Source: Sympetrum striolatum (lineage: Eukaryota; Arthropoda; Insecta; Odonata; Libellulidae). From it: DNA of 64,000 bases. A program made the translations under genes and the position numbers. Location: contig OX388349.1 of assembly GCA_947579665.1 (NCBI GenBank), positions 19,190,459 to 19,254,458 on the forward strand. Direction: 5' to 3'. Below, piece by piece: positions 46,831-56,847 of this stretch (position 1 is the first letter of the stretch; every line of letters begins with the position of its first letter). The notes beneath the pieces are model-generated. The model searched no databases, was not told where the DNA came from, and saw only the letters and a program-made list of their open reading frames with translations.

Positions 46831-46908
46831 CTTATTCTCAGTTTTTTGACAGCTTAAGGTATATTTGTGACTTTTATTATTAACAATGCTGTCAGTGGTG
46901 TTTTAATA

Positions 46909-46921
46909 TTGTCTATCTTAA
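46909..46921. repeat. Right target-site duplication of the 46-kb Penelope-like element
   Basis: TTGTCTATCTTAA, the exact partner of 46251-46263. It directly follows the element's 3' tail. Confidence 0.8.
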
Positions 46922-48468
46922 GGTGTTATTGTATTCTTATTCATAAAAAAGCCCAGTAAAAAAATTACTTTATCATCAATATTTAATTCTTAAATCCATG
47001 TAATCCTTTGAAGCATTCCAATCCATACATCCAACCGCTTTTTTTCTAAACGTTTAATCATTTAAAATCAGTCGCAATTACCTTATACATATATATTTTA
47101 TTTCCTTCTCTGTATCTTCCTACAGTTCAGACCTACAAAACCAAATCTTCAAGAAACACGCTCTACATAAACGTATTTCAGTACATATAATCCATATATA
47201 TCTACGGCAATCACCATTAACGGTAGGCTAGTTGTCTTCTCCTATATTAACAGTCCCCTCTCTACTTTCTTATCCAGCATCCTTTCTTAGCATATCTTGT
47301 ACTTTATCAAGTTCAAACGTTCAATTTTGTTTCCCCTTTTCTTCATATTCTCAGTTTCAGCTAACTTTAACTGCCTCTAGAGCCACTCCTAAAATCCTAA
47401 TTATAAGTTGTTTTCCTTCCATTCATACTTTATACGCACGTACTTAAAACTTTTCATTTAACTCCATAAAACTCTCTCGTAGCCCACGCATTTTAATTTC
47501 CCATTCTCTGTACCTTCTCTCTTTCTCCTTCATGTACTCTTCATATAATCCGCTTTAACTGCATTCTCTTCACTCTCATACTTCTCTCGTGACGTCCAAC
47601 TTTCGCTACCTTCCGTACTTGATGTGTTAATTCCATAATTACTCTCGTCTTAATTAAGGAAAACAGCAATCCACTCTGTGCACTCTAATTCCACTCCTAG
47701 GAAATTGAAGCTCGTTTCCTTTCAAATAAATAAGTTAATTCCTACAGATTTACTTTGTTTAATTATTTCCTTGTTTGACGACAGAAAATGGAGTTTATCT
47801 TATTCTTCTGTTTATTTTACGTTGTGATGCTGATTATTCCAAAAAACATAATTTATTTCGTATATTATCCTTGACCTTAAATTACTCTGCACTAATTCTA
47901 ATGAGCTAAACTGCGTTGTAAGTCAGAACTACTGAAATTGACAAAATGAGCAACTTCATCAAGGCAAACTTATCAAAGGGGCGTGAAGTTACCGCCAACG
48001 AAGTTTAATTTATAAAGAGGCCTAAGTAAATGACTGTCAGAAAAGCCTAAAACATGTAGAGCATAAGTTTTATTTCACATGAAACTTGCAAGACGTTAGG
48101 AAACACATATATGGTCAAGTATTAGAGTACTTGATCAATTAATATAACCACAGAATCACAGACATCACGAATAACACATGGTTATTTCAACTGACGTAAC
48201 GTCTCGTAATTATTAACTGAATCCTAATTGATTACTTTTGAGAGGAAAGAAAAATTGCCAAAACATTGTATCAAAAACACAGTCACTAATCAGCAATTGG
48301 CAGAAAATGTCAAAATATTTTTAAAATTTTCTGTCAAAATTTAGTCAAATGATAAGAAACCAATTCGAAATAGTTTCACATTGCATCATGCATTTGCATA
48401 CTGCAATGGTGTGGGGCTTTGAAAATCTCTATGGAGACGCTCGATTTGAATAGCAAAAAGCTGATACG
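46922..48468. other. Unassigned T/C-rich non-coding stretch
   Basis: 47.0-47.7 kb is strongly pyrimidine-rich on the plus strand. No gene, RNA or clear repeat seen. Confidence 0.5.
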
Positions 48469-48835
48469 AAATCGCATTGTCGCAATCATTAACCTATTAG
48501 GACCAACCATTATTGGATTATTGCAACAATTACATGTAACAATACCACTTGGTATTGTTGCAGATCGAAGTTAGTAGAAGATCATAATTAAATCGCATTG
48601 TCGCGCGCATAACCTTATTAGGACCAATCATTATTTGATTCTGGTAACAATGACATTTAAGAATACCTCTTGGTAGTGTTGCAGATCGAAATTAGCAGAA
48701 GACTGTAATAGCATGGCATTGTCGCGCGCATAAACTTATTACGACTAACCATTATTGAATTTCTGCGACAATAACGCTCAACAACATCGCTTGGTATAGT
48801 TTTTAAAGTCGAAACTATCTCAGATGCAGGTAATT
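48469..48835. repeat. Minisatellite family A-related, three units of about 122 bp
   Basis: Units start at 48469, 48590 and 48713 (spacing 121 and 123). Each begins near CGCATTGTCGCGCGCATAA, then CCATTATT, a CAACAAT-type block, TTGGTATTGTTGCAGATCGA, and AGTAGAAGA. The order CATTGTCGCGCG - GACT - CATTRTT - ACAAT - TCGCTTGGT aligns with the 42.8-kb and 36-kb copies. Confidence 0.85.
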
Positions 48836-49520
48836 GCGGGTTTTACTTAAATCCCTCCCTTATTTGTGACTTTGGGAAATCGGAAAATTTTTTTCATCGT
48901 CCAGATTCACATTGGTCTTTTCCCGCTTTCTCCGCATTTCCACTGCATACTCCGGAGGGCCATGTCTCAGGTGCTCTCCCAGACAGCCTTTTAATCTTCC
49001 CGCTTCTCGGCACTCTTCCAAGGACTGCTCGTTCCTCAAGGCTTTATAGCGGACGCTTCTTCGTGACGCATTCCCGTGACCACCTGCAAACACTTTTTTT
49101 CTTCTCTTGCGTAATGCAAATGCTGCCTGTTTTCATCTCGCCCGAGTTGTGAATGAAAGCCGAGGAATTAGCACGGCTCTTTAGCGCTCTTCGTTATCGT
49201 CTCTCGGTTAAAGGGGTCGCTTCTATTAGAAGTACTCTAACAGTGCCATCCGTTGTTCAGAAGATGCTTCTAAGTGATTTTCAATCGATTCTCATTCATA
49301 AGCGTCGTCTATCGCTCATTTCGATCTTTCATGGCCGCGTATTTCACAATCCGATCTCGTTTGAACGACACTTCATTTTGAATGGCCACTGCTTCGATTA
49401 GTCGACGCTTCGTTCTACCGACACTTTAGTACACTGACTACTTTCATTCGAAAACGCAACTCTAGTTGTGTCTTTATTTATTCCACCCCGAATATCAGTT
49501 CGTATCGTAACCAAGCAGAA

Positions 49521-49538
49521 AGGTAATCATTAATGAAA
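49521..49538. repeat. Left 18-bp target-site duplication
   Basis: AGGTAATCATTAATGAAA, identical to 49749-49766. The perfect match suggests a fairly recent insertion. Confidence 0.85.
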
Positions 49539-49748
49539 TCTTAGTTCTCTGGCCGTACTTCGTGGAACGACATTAGAAATGATAAACAAAATTGATAATT
49601 TCCACAATAAAACTTTAATCGACGACCAGTTTCAGCTACACGCTATCATCAGGTCTACCTGATCAGGTACCTGATGATAGCGTGTAGCTGAAACCGATCG
49701 TCCATTAATGTTTAATTGTGGAAATTACCAAGTTTGTTTATCATTTCT
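49539..49748 (-). mobile_element. Short foldback Penelope-like insertion
   Basis: A 210-bp insertion between perfect 18-bp direct repeats (49521-49538 and 49749-49766). It contains two opposite copies of one terminal repeat. The left copy, about 49539-49653, is on the minus strand and runs to its 3' tail. The right copy, about 49669-49748, is on the plus strand and is cut off inside the tail. They meet at a short palindromic centre with AGGTACCT and CCTGATCAGG. Each arm carries CTGATGAT - AGC hairpin - GAAAC (core 49671-49677 and GAAA 49690-49693 on plus; core 49646-49652 and GAAA 49630-49633 on minus). The tail shares TTCCACGAAGT with the insertion at 20 kb. No coding sequence is left. The assignment rests on the shared architecture with the 46-kb copy that keeps a GIY-YIG relic. 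Confidence 0.8.
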
Positions 49749-49766
49749 AGGTAATCATTAATGAAA
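49749..49766. repeat. Right 18-bp target-site duplication
   Basis: AGGTAATCATTAATGAAA, the exact partner of 49521-49538. Confidence 0.85.
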
Positions 49767-50198
49767 ATGAGTTTATTAATTATACTTATAGATATAACAG
49801 ATGTTGAATTGAAAGATTTTCTTAATTTACGGTAAGCATTGACGAACAAACATTAAAATAAATAAATTGTTATCCTGAAGAAAGATTGAGCTAAAAAAAC
49901 GACCCGTTGTAAAATTTAATATAATATAATTTAGTAGAAAACAATGTACATGTGGTAAATTATCTTTCAGAGAAAGTATTGTGTTTTACTCCCGAAAACA
50001 AAAAGAACGGGTTCGATCCGGTATTTACTGCATGCGAGAATTGGTGAAACAAATGCTAAACACGATTTCATGTAAAAGAAGCGAAAACCTGAACGCAAAA
50101 TCATGTGGTTCGAATCCTTGGTTTTGTTTCACTGTTTATGTCTGTTGCTATGGAGACCTCCATTGTCGCGTCTCAATATAATAAGTATAAACAATTGT

Positions 50199-50470
50199 AA
50201 GGTATGCATTACAATAGCCGAAAAAATAGTTCTACATTATTAACTCTTTGTGTGATTTTCGTTGCATTGTTTCTAAGAATACCGCCATTATCGTACCTAA
50301 TTAAATTATTGGAAAGGATGCATTGTAATATACCAGAGTTCTTCATTATTCATTTTTTGTTGTAATTTCTATTATATTGTTGCTAAGCGAGATCGCCATT
50401 GTTTTCTCTGATTTAATTACAGCAAAATAAGCGTGACAATAATCAAAACAATAGTTCTCTAACGTTTATT
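50199..50470. repeat. Minisatellite family B, about 113-bp units
   Basis: Units start near 50199, 50314 and 50425. Each holds GCATT[A/G]YAATA, AGTTCT, CATTATT, TTGTTGTAATTT, CATTGTTGCTAAG, and ACCGCCATTRT, followed by TAATTA. The third unit is partial. Confidence 0.75.
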
Positions 50471-52204
50471 CTTGATGAAAATCTTCACCTACACATTAAA
50501 TTTAAAGAATCCAACTCATTTAAGAATTCAATTTCAGTCCAACGAATCCGTCAAATTAACAGATTCTTAAATCGCTATCTCCGAGTGTGTTGCAAGACAG
50601 CAGTGATCCTCTCAGGATGATTGAGGGAGGATGGATCCCCCAGGTCATCAAAAGGGAATAAAAGAGGCTAACAAGTTGGGTATTTCCCGAAGACGACTGC
50701 CATATCCTCCACCAACTTGGACGTCTTCCCTTTTTTACGACAAAGGAGTTGCCATGGTGATGGGATGTCATTCGCTCTGAACGCTCTTTTATGCCTCCGG
50801 AGGGACTCTTAAATCCTCCGACGAGAAACCGTAAAATAATCGCGTCAGAAACCTCCGATTTATTTATCACACCTAGCAACGTCGAGCTTTTTTTGTTTTT
50901 ACATGCAACCAGGAGACTGTTATTCCTTAATTACTTTCGCATCTTCAAAGAGGCGTCTTCCTAATTGGCGCTTTGACTGGCAACCGCCCTCCGACAATCG
51001 TTTCCTTAGAAATGTGACCTGCATTTTTATCGCCTCTCAACAAAAGGAAATTCAATTTGGCCGTCCTTATTCCAACCCTTGTTTCCTTAACTCGCTTGCA
51101 AAACGCTCTTCCCCTCACTTCCGTATTAACTCAAAGATCGCAGCGTTTAGGCCTCGCTATAAAACACTACAAAGAATAAATACTAGGGAGGAGTATAAAA
51201 CATTATTTGATGAAGATTTACCTACTAAATCATATAAAAAAATCTGATGTGGCCAGCACATGACTTTCTCCGTATTTAAGATGTAAATATTTATCTACGA
51301 CAGTATTTTCGAACTTTATATTCAATCTAAACTTGGAAGATAAGTGATTAATTTATATGTTATCATCTTTTACGTCACAAAAATTATAAATAACGTTTTT
51401 CGGGACCTGTTCGATGAAAAACGATGAAATTGGCCTATCGCCCACAGCGCTTAGAGCGTCCACAAAGTACATAATCAGCAACTTCCGGTTTATCAGTATT
51501 TCATGAATAACTCCTAAATGATTAGTTATACAAAAATATGTTTCATACAAAAGTTATAGTTAATTACATTTTCTATAACTTTTATCAGTAATAATATATA
51601 CCTAAATATCAGATTAATGGAGATATTTTGCGAAAACGGAAATTTGCTTCGAAGAATAAAGCTCAACTTCCGGTTAACCGATTTACTCCAAAAACTAATC
51701 AACTCTGACAGCACCAACCACAGTGTTATATATGAAGTTTGGTATTGATACAACTAATAGTTTTTTAAGTTAGAGCACCCATAAACACAGACACATATTC
51801 TAAGACATTCCAAAAATGGTCAAAACGTGTTCTAGGGACCCCAAAACATGTATTTCCGTTGAAATCTCGAAGTCGATTTTTTTTATGAAAACAATACTTT
51901 GTCTATACTACGTATATGGAGAAAGTAAAAGAAAAATCGTAACACATTTCTGAAATACAGTGAATATAAGGTAGGAAAGAAATCATTGAAAGAGTGTGAT
52001 AATTAGAAGAAGCCAATAATGGAATGAATGGAATAGAAATAGTACACAATTACAAATATAGTATTTATTAAAAGAATTATCTAAGCAACAGTTATATTTA
52101 AGCAACAATTATTTATAAGAAAACATTAAAAATTATTCCTAATCAAAAATTACCATAGTTTTAAACATGCTTGTCACTGACGTCATGAGTCTGAAGGGTG
52201 GTTG

Positions 52205-52325
52205 GATAATCAACCCCTCCACCATCAACTACCATAAGCTCTGGGGAGGGAATAAGAACAATAGGTTGGATGAGGAGTGAGGTAAATTCCCTTTCCCGAT
52301 TGAGGCAGTATGTTAGCAGGGGAAC
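52205..52325 (-). repeat. CCTCACTCC dispersed family, minus-strand copy at 52.2 kb
   Basis: On the minus strand: TTACCTCACTCCTCATCCAA, TTATTCCCTCCCCAGAGCTT, ATGGTAGTTGATGGTGGAGG, GGTTGATT. Full block order, moderately diverged. Confidence 0.65.
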
Positions 52326-53710
52326 ACGTCCATTTATATTCAACAGGAGGACCAGGGAATTCAAAAAGTACCAGTCTTAAACAAATTGTTGAGTAATCAG
52401 CCATAAAGCCATAGTTAGTAACAATATATTGATTAATTGATTTAGATTCAATATCTTCCTCAGAGTTTTAATACCTAATTGTATCATAATGGTAAATTAT
52501 CATTTATATGTTTTGGAATACCAAAATTGTGTATTTATTGATGTTATAAACGAAATTATGGCTTAAAGTTGAGTTTAAATTACTTAATTACGTAGTAAAT
52601 TAAGTTGGAAGAAAATGAAAATAAAATCTTTGTAAAAACATCCAGTATAAATCATAAATTTACAAAAACGTTTTTAAAATAATTAGTGGGCCCAACGATA
52701 CTTCATTGGTAATTATTTGCCATCTTTTTTCTGGGATTAAGGAAATTGACTGTATATTGATTTTAATTTTTCTCTGGCCAGAAAGTTAAGGGACGAGAGA
52801 TTTTGAATTAAAAAGGGCACGAAAACCCTATTTCGATTCTGGCTTATAAGGGTGAAGTATACGCTTCCCTGCCTCCTTAACACACAAATGGTAATTAAGA
52901 GTGAATGCGTTAATTATATATCACTCATACAGGATTTCACTCCATCTTAGCCACTAACAAGACTTGAACAGAAGTAGGCGAAAGACGGATATTCCTTATC
53001 TTGCATAAGTCAGATGGGAAATATTCGATTCGTCAAGATGTGGGGAATTCTGGGAAGTATTCAGTCATTAATTGGGTAACCGCCTTGGGGGAAAGATCGA
53101 GTGGTCCTTAATTAAGGGCGAAATCGGATAATGAGATCGGCGAAAAAGAACGTCTCTCCGTTGATAATTCGATGACGAGGATTGGAGGAAACGCAATACC
53201 GAAGCACGGATATCGGATGAGCGTCAAGTATACGGGTTTCCCAACGGGGATTACTGATGCATCCCTGGAATCTGGGAGGGAAAATTGCTGCAACGGGTTA
53301 GGAGGCGTTGCTGGAGTGCCTTGTGACGTTAGTGAGTGACTCAGTAATCTTTAAAAAAAAACCTTAGAAAAATGCTCGGAACCAAGGTCAGGGTTATCTT
53401 AATAAATGTGCTTAGAGGAAGTTGGTTTTCATGTAAGCATGCGAACGAAAAACTCATTTCTACCAAACCCTCTCGTATTAACCATGCTATTACCATCCGA
53501 AAATGTTACTTCACGTGTATTTTTATAGCACTTCTTCATTCTATTGCTATACGGTACATATCTTCCTCTATTTTCGTGTATCTTTTCATAGATTTCCTTT
53601 TATTGTAGCTACATAATTATCTTCAATATGTTATTTGCGATCTTCAGGCAGTTTTTCTCGGCATTCATCTCCCTTTTTGAACCATTCTCATTTTAACCAT
53701 ACGCCATTTT

Positions 53711-53762
53711 AGGGTTAGGTTTAGATGAGGCTTTTAAAACTCTATCTCGCCTTTCCATTAAT
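53711..53762 (+). repeat. Retroelement 3'-end family, copy 6 (degenerate)
   Basis: AGGGTTAGGTTTAGATGAGG, then CTTTTAAAACTC and TATCTCGCC, then TTTCCATTAA. The order is kept and the signal is lost. A TTTTTGAACCATTCTC block, also seen near 6.17 kb upstream of copy 2, lies about 30 bp upstream. Confidence 0.5.
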
Positions 53763-55149
53763 TCGTTACTATTTTTATTAATTTTGTGATTTTGATTTCT
53801 AAAAAACCATTTGTTTACCTTAAGTTTAAGACATCGATTCGAAATTTGCCTCTACCTGCCCTGTCTTACTATTTTGAATGGCTTATGCTGTCCTTGTGTT
53901 TTATTTTATCATTATGCCTTGTATGTTACTTTTTATTTCTCTTTACAATTAATTCTCAAATATAATTTTATTTTATTTCTCCCGTATTTTCATTCTACTA
54001 TCAAATTCTGACGAAACAAATCCCTATGTCAGATTGCGTATAGTATGCAACATTCAACAACTCAAACAAAATCATAAATTTCTTGGTACACAAATACAAG
54101 ACATTGGACCATAAACATCTCCAAATAACTACAATTTATTACAACCTACAATAATATAAAATTTAAACTGCTGTAATTCCAATATTAATCTACAACCGCT
54201 AGAAGCAGCATATACATTTAGCTATCACTCCAACAATTCCACCGAGTTTTTGCAGATACGGACAGAGTTAACCATCTACATTGTACAAACTGCAATAATT
54301 TGCAGCCAATATTTAATTATTTTGTGTTTCATTTAACGCATTTGACAAGATTTTCTCTAGGTCTCGGGATGAAAAGTACTTTAAGAGCATTTTTTATGGC
54401 TCCAAGGGACCTGGAGACGAATCTGGCACTGTCAGTTTCATGAAATTGCATTATTTCTGTGTTACAAAGACCAAGAATACAAAATTTTGTTAAAATATCA
54501 TGGAATGCACAGAATTAAATTTCTTTATAAATTTTATGACAGACACACGAGAGATGGAGAGACTGAATATTGCAAGTATTGCAGCATTCGTCTTCATCCT
54601 TGTGTAACATTAACTTCTCTTTCTCTTGAAATCTCTGGAGTTCAGAAAATCGCTATGCTTACTGCGAATAACATACCTTTGATAATGCTCACGATATCTA
54701 AAGGAAGTCAAGAAATCCCTTTGATCTGAAATGAACCCCAATGCAACGGAGTGCAGTCCCAAGAGATCCCAGAGATCGTTTTCTTTGAATTCGAACGTGA
54801 AATCCGTCTGATTTCGAGTTGAAAGCAAAGGAATTGCATCGATAAAGACTCGCACACGTACTTATCTGATAAGAATGAGGATAAATATGCCATACTCTTA
54901 TTATGTTAATAGCGGAAACACGTTATTTTCTCCAAGCTAATGCATTATTATATCTGCGATACAATTTTCTCACGACAGAATTAAATTCTTTCAGATGAAA
55001 AGTTTATTTAACACGCGTATTATTACCAAGTCGGAAAAATCATTGTGGTAATTCGTCAACAATAATGGTGGGAAAAATACAAATTCTCTTCCCACTCCAA
55101 TTCGCATATGTATTTCTACAAAAATACTTCATCCTCGTTAAATTTTACA

Positions 55150-55450
55150 CCAAAGTAGTTGTTACTAACCGAAGGAATAGTTCTCTCCATTGTTTATTAT
55201 TTGTTGTGACTTTCATTCCATTGTTGCTTAAATAGACCACTATTATTGACTGTGATATATCACCGCTAAGAAAGCATTACGATAACCAATGAAATAGTTC
55301 GATAATAATAGATAATTAGTAGAGTTCTTTATCAATTGTTGTAATTTTCATTCGATTGTTGCTCAATTATACCGCCATTGTTGCCTATGATAAATTCAAT
55401 GCAAGGTAAGCATTAATACTGCTAAAACAATTATCCCCATTGTTTATAAT
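55150..55450. repeat. Minisatellite family B, about 112-137-bp units
   Basis: Units start near 55155, 55267 and 55404. They share ATAGTTCTC, CCATTGTTTATTATTTGTTG, TTTCATTCCATTGTTGCT, ACCGCCATTGTTGCCT and AAGGTAAGCATTA with the 50.2-kb array. One unit carries an extra AT-rich insertion of about 20 bp near 55300. Confidence 0.75.
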
Positions 55451-56766
55451 TTGTGGGCCCATTATGGGTCCTTACTATATTTTTCTTTAAATTTTCCGTT
55501 CATCCTGTTGAATTTCTGTCCTTAGAATTACCTTATTGGTTGCACCATCTCCGGCTACACCTCTAGTTACGGTTAGAGTCGAAGTGACAGACAGTTGAAC
55601 GTCGCACCACCTATAGTTACGCCATGTCTCGGCTAAAGCGGCGCAAACCGTAATCACCGGTAATTCCTCCGGCTACGAGGTAGCCAAAGGTTTAGCGAAA
55701 ACACAGTTTTTCATAATTTACATGAAATTTATAGGAGATATCGACTTGAAAAAATGATATGGAGTAGTCTTATAAAATTATAACTGCAAGAATTTTGGTG
55801 AACCTCAAAATGTATTTTGTAGCTACAAAAGTTTTAGTATATATTATCACAATTTTTTCCCGTGCATCCCATTTCTGACGACGATTACTCTAGAATTATT
55901 TTCACATTCACCATGATTCTTTCGCTGCGAAGAAAATGATGCAAATAGTCTAAAAAATTGCTTTAATTAGATCCAATTTCATATAAAATTATATAAAAAT
56001 TAGAAAATAGAAAGGGTACCATGATTTAACATGAAAACATCCGGTTTCTGTCCGGTCCCTATCCCGTGTCTGTTCAATTCTTTTCCGGTTTCTCTACGGA
56101 CTATGTATTGTTACGATTCGTTCAGAATCGCACTTTTATGTACATCTTTCAAATATAGATTCAGAATGTTAGAACTGGAATAAAACAAATTCATTCCGAT
56201 CACCACTCTTAATGATACAAGATTCTTAAAATTAATAAAAATAAAGGTTGTTCTGTGAGTTTCACGCCGTACCCTTTTTATAGGTATTAGAATAGAATTC
56301 GAAAAGATTTACTATTAGAAAACGAATTTACAAGTTTCGATGCTCATGCATCTTGTAATGATGTTGTAAATATGCAGTGCCATATTTGCGTCCGCAAGCT
56401 ACCCACGGTACGTGGCAGGGGATGCAAAAAACAATTCGCCCACCTTTTCCATTTTTATAATGCAATCCAGAAACGTTTGCTTTATGACGAGTGTCTAGAA
56501 TAATTTGTATAAACGTCAATCTCCTTGCTTTTCTTGTTGAGTCGACTGAAGCAGCTGGAAGGTCGCATAACTCCGATCGCGTCACCCGTACTTTCTGAGA
56601 ATCTATTTCCCAATCGATGCATAGCTTTTAATCTCCTTTCCAATGATTCCTGACCTGCGTCAGAGAGCGTGTTAACAGTTCTATCGAAGCAATATTCAAC
56701 GAAACGAACCACACTACGGTGAATTGCCTCAAGTTAGCTTATTCAAAAAATTCCTTGATTAACGTA
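55451..56766. other. Unassigned stretch upstream of the tRNA
   Basis: 55540-55690 is GC-richer with several small hairpins (CTCTA/TAGAG; CCTC/GAGG) and repeated CTCCGGCTAC. 56328-56712 on the minus strand holds two overlapping frames in different phases, one with IPC and CGRKYG. I could not assign either. Confidence 0.4.
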
Positions 56767-56839
56767 GCCCGGCTAGCTCAGTCGGTAGAGCATGAGACTC
56801 TTAATCTCAGGGCCGTGGGTTCGAGCCCCACGTTGTGCG
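56767..56839 (+). tRNA. tRNA-Lys (anticodon CTT)
   Basis: Decodes AAG lysine codons. The 73-nt sequence folds as a standard cloverleaf. The acceptor 5' strand is GCCCGGC, the D arm holds the A box around TAGCTCAGTCGG, and the anticodon stem TGAGA/TCTCA (56793-56797 and 56805-56809) encloses the loop CTCTTAA with anticodon CTT at 56800-56802. The T arm holds a perfect B box GGTTCGAGCCC at 56818-56828. The discriminator base is G839, no intron is present and CCA is not encoded, as in eukaryotes. A T5 run at 56843-56847 is a plausible Pol III terminator. One oddity is the acceptor 3' strand GTTGTGC, which leaves C3 opposite U70 where the usual animal gene has G70. From memory, the variable region also differs by one base (GGGCCG rather than GGGTCG). 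It could be functional, or a slightly decayed extra copy. It stands alone, with no other tRNA nearby. Confidence 0.93.
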
Positions 56840-56842
56840 ACA

Positions 56843-56847
56843 TTTTT
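56843..56847 (+). terminator. Pol III T-run terminator of the tRNA-Lys gene
   Basis: Five consecutive T residues start four bases after the tRNA discriminator base. This matches the usual Pol III termination signal and supports the tRNA being a transcribable unit. Confidence 0.7.

Larger units (their letters stand above)
46264..46908 (+). mobile_element. Penelope-like element fragment with inverted terminal repeats
   Basis: A 645-bp insertion bounded by a perfect 13-bp direct repeat, TTGTCTATCTTAA, at 46251-46263 and 46909-46921, which reads as a target-site duplication. From left to right it holds an inverted copy of the terminal repeat (about 46264-46438, minus orientation), a decayed GIY-YIG endonuclease segment (46439-46681, plus), and a forward copy of the terminal repeat (46699-46883), followed by about 25 more bases of 3' tail. 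The two arms match over about 180 bp with few differences. One of these is a short extra segment in the right arm near 46745. Both arms carry a hammerhead-like motif. Penelope-like elements are known for GIY-YIG endonucleases, partly inverted terminal repeats, 5' truncation and variable duplications, so the assignment is strong. The inversion breakpoint lies right before the TCPDC codons. The copy is dead, with an in-frame stop and no reverse transcriptase. Confidence 0.88.
50471..55149. other. Unassigned stretch with a GC-richer patch at 50.58-51.24 kb
   Basis: Frames of 107 and 114 codons on opposite strands (50556-50879 minus, 50903-51247 plus) flank each other in the GC-richer patch, but neither shows a motif I recognise. 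The rest is AT-rich, with the repeats listed separately. Confidence 0.45.
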
